Source: Reyranella sp. CPCC 100927 (lineage in GTDB: Bacteria; Pseudomonadota; Alphaproteobacteria; Reyranellales; Reyranellaceae). Taken from it: a stretch of 64,000 nucleotides of DNA. Within the stretch, counting starts at the first letter, position 1. Each line of letters begins with the position of its first letter. The translations under genes were made by a program, and so were the position numbers. Below, one piece after another: positions 62,801 through 64,000 of this stretch. The stretch is taken from assembly GCF_007859315.1 (NCBI RefSeq), contig NZ_VOHA01000003.1:372001-436000 (forward strand). Reading direction: 5' to 3'. The notes under the pieces were generated by a model. It was not told the DNA's origin. It saw only the letters and a list, made by a program, of their open reading frames with translations, and searched no databases.

Positions 62801-63139
62801 ATGGTTGATGACGAGTTCGGTGATGACGCGCAGCCCGCGGTCGTGCGCCATGCGGATGAAGCGCCGGACGTCGGCCATGGTGCCGTAATCCGGATGGACC
62901 GACCGGTAGTCGCTGATGTCGTAGCCGTCGTCGCGGCGCGGTGACGGATAGAAGGGCAGCAGCCAGATGGTATTGACACCGAGCTCCACGATATAGTCGA
63001 GCTTGGCGATCAAGCCACGGAAGTCGCCGATGCCATCGTCGTTGGCGTCGAAGAACGACTTCACGTGCAGCTGGTAGATGACCGCGTCCTTGTACCAGTC
63101 GTGGTCGATGGTCGGAGCAGGGCGTTTGCGCGTGGCCAT
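59834..63139 (-). CDS. treS: trehalose synthase/maltokinase fusion
   Basis: A 1101-residue fusion protein. Residues about 1-560 are the GH13 trehalose-maltose isomerase TreS, with AVIYQLHVKSFFDANDDGIG, the nucleophile in DGLRLDAVPYLVERDGTS (about 210), LLAEANQWPEDAQQYF and FLRNHDELTLEMV. Residues about 580-1080 are a maltokinase (Mak/Pep2) with the kinase core AHGDFHLGQVLVV near 943, FIIDFEGEPARPL and CPLRDVAGLLRSF. Together it turns trehalose into maltose 1-phosphate, the donor for GlgE, which is encoded just upstream. The 3-base gap TGA-CCC-ATG links it to glgE. Confidence 0.96.
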   Translation of the reverse strand: MATRKRPAPTIDHDWYKDAVIYQLHVKSFFDANDDGIGDFRGLIAKLDYIVELGVNTIWLLPFYPSPRRDDGYDISDYRSVHPDYGTMADVRRFIRMAHDRGLRVITELVINHTSDQHAWFQRARQAKPGSVARDYYVWSNDDQRYTGTRIIFVDTEKSNWTWDPVAGAYFWHRFYSHQPDLNFDNPHVLEEVLRVMRFWCDLGVDGLRLDAVPYLVERDGTSNENLPETHDVLKRIRAKLDEHGSGRMLLAEANQWPEDAQQYFGDGDECHMAFHFPLMPRMYMAIAQEDRFPITDIMRQTPTIPADCQWAIFLRNHDELTLEMVTDRERDYLWQTYASDQRARLNLGIRRRLAPLMEHDRRRVELMNALLLSMPGTPIIYYGDELGMGDNIHLGDRDGVRTPMQWSPDRNGGFSKATPAKLVLPTNMDPIYGYEALNVEAQSNDTHSLLNWTKRMLAVRKRHRVFGRGSLRFLYPLNRKVLAYLREHQDDSILCVNNLSRTAQAVELDLSAFAGRVPIDLVGGSHFPPVGQLTYLLTLPPYGVYWFLLAPEAQLPAWHIPAPEVMPEYATIVLRKSLGELLAPPARTILETEVLPAYLPKRRWFGGKQERLDRVQIAYALPLALSPGSDEVMFAEVETQQDKGNARYLLPLGIVWEDETTPPLPQQLALARVRRGRRVGLLTDAFSLGTLPRTLFSALKAGQPLPCPDGTIEFRATSKITDVEVSKTPELRHLSVEQSNSSVIIDDTAMLKLLRSVHGGIHPEAEMSRYLTDQGFGNSPALLGEIVRVGADGTPHTLAILQSFVRNQGDGWAWTLDFLARAIEEIAVTGDDGHTTADAFANYTHFAGAIGRRLAEMHAILAAPSDQPDFDPETVSQDDIDLWSTETTAGLTAALDIIRATKSWPDEGTAQRVATLLGQRRQLLALPKQLARAGLGALKTRAHGDFHLGQVLVVQGDAFIIDFEGEPARPLSERRRKTCPLRDVAGLLRSFHYASAAAAPGRSATSPQTGERRTQLLERFTHHASTAFLSAYRGVLGAAPRPWVGKRAAPPLLELFLLEKAGYEIRYEAANRPTWLALPVNGLALLAARLLKKQPALEDA

Positions 63140-63142
63140 GGG

Positions 63143-64000
<858 letters not shown>

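Overview
The window is GC-rich DNA with dense genes and almost no AT-rich stretches. It is chromosomal and most likely from an alphaproteobacterium of the Rhodospirillales/Hyphomicrobiales type. Supporting marks are the rpoZ-spoT pair, rluD next to an RpoH-class sigma factor and a DUF6476-like membrane protein, a HisZ subunit, a Bug-family solute receptor and many short palindromic repeats ending in GATC-containing arms. The genus cannot be fixed from the sequence; a Reyranella/Vineibacter-like soil bacterium is only a guess.

Layout: 1-4230 is a fatty-acid beta-oxidation block (acyl-CoA dehydrogenase end, thiolase, FadB-type hydratase/dehydrogenase) closed by a clear terminator. 4308-9580 holds a hydratase of the meta-cleavage type, a glutathione peroxidase, and a three-gene operon (extradiol-dioxygenase-like protein, Bug receptor, flavin monooxygenase) divergent from a LysR regulator; together these look like aromatic catabolism. 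9608-19000 is housekeeping: HD phosphohydrolase, family 5 uracil-DNA glycosylase, NYN protein, folK, rpoZ, spoT/rsh, an enoyl-CoA hydratase, hisZ and purA. 19001-29000 has two exported proteins of unknown function, a DUF2157/GDYXXLXY membrane pair, rpoH, rluD, a DUF6476-like protein, small metabolic enzymes and an orphan DUF3987 ATPase.

30156-39993 is the most coherent catabolic system: a LysR regulator, a branched-chain-amino-acid-type ABC transporter (binding protein, two permeases, two ATPases), an NAD-type shikimate/quinate dehydrogenase, a two-domain QuiC-type 3-dehydroshikimate dehydratase and a methyltransferase. I infer that it imports and converts quinate or shikimate to protocatechuate. 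A tRNA-Glu(CUC) follows. 40237-48955 is accessory metabolism: a PEP-mutase-family protein, an alpha/beta hydrolase with an unusual active site, a 51-residue Cys-rich protein, an AraC regulator, a transporter/acetyltransferase/XRE operon with a double palindromic operator, a TIM-barrel isomerase, and an acyl-CoA ligase coupled to a luciferase-like monooxygenase.

48965-64000 (minus strand, running off the right edge) is a single tightly packed operon glgE-treS/mak-glgB-glgX-treZ-malQ-treY that joins the GlgE maltosyl-transfer route, glycogen branching and debranching, and the TreY/TreZ route to trehalose. Four of its stop/start junctions overlap or sit 3 bases apart.

The gaps longer than 300 bases (19001-19333, 26902-27313, 32331-32634) contain only inverted-repeat elements, some nested inside each other. 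Several of these elements touch or form gene ends. These repeats, the twin divergent promoters around 20644-20883, and the operator structures at 28223-28265, 31103-31117 and 45097-45144 are the least explained signals. No prophage, transposase, integrase, CRISPR array or rRNA was found.
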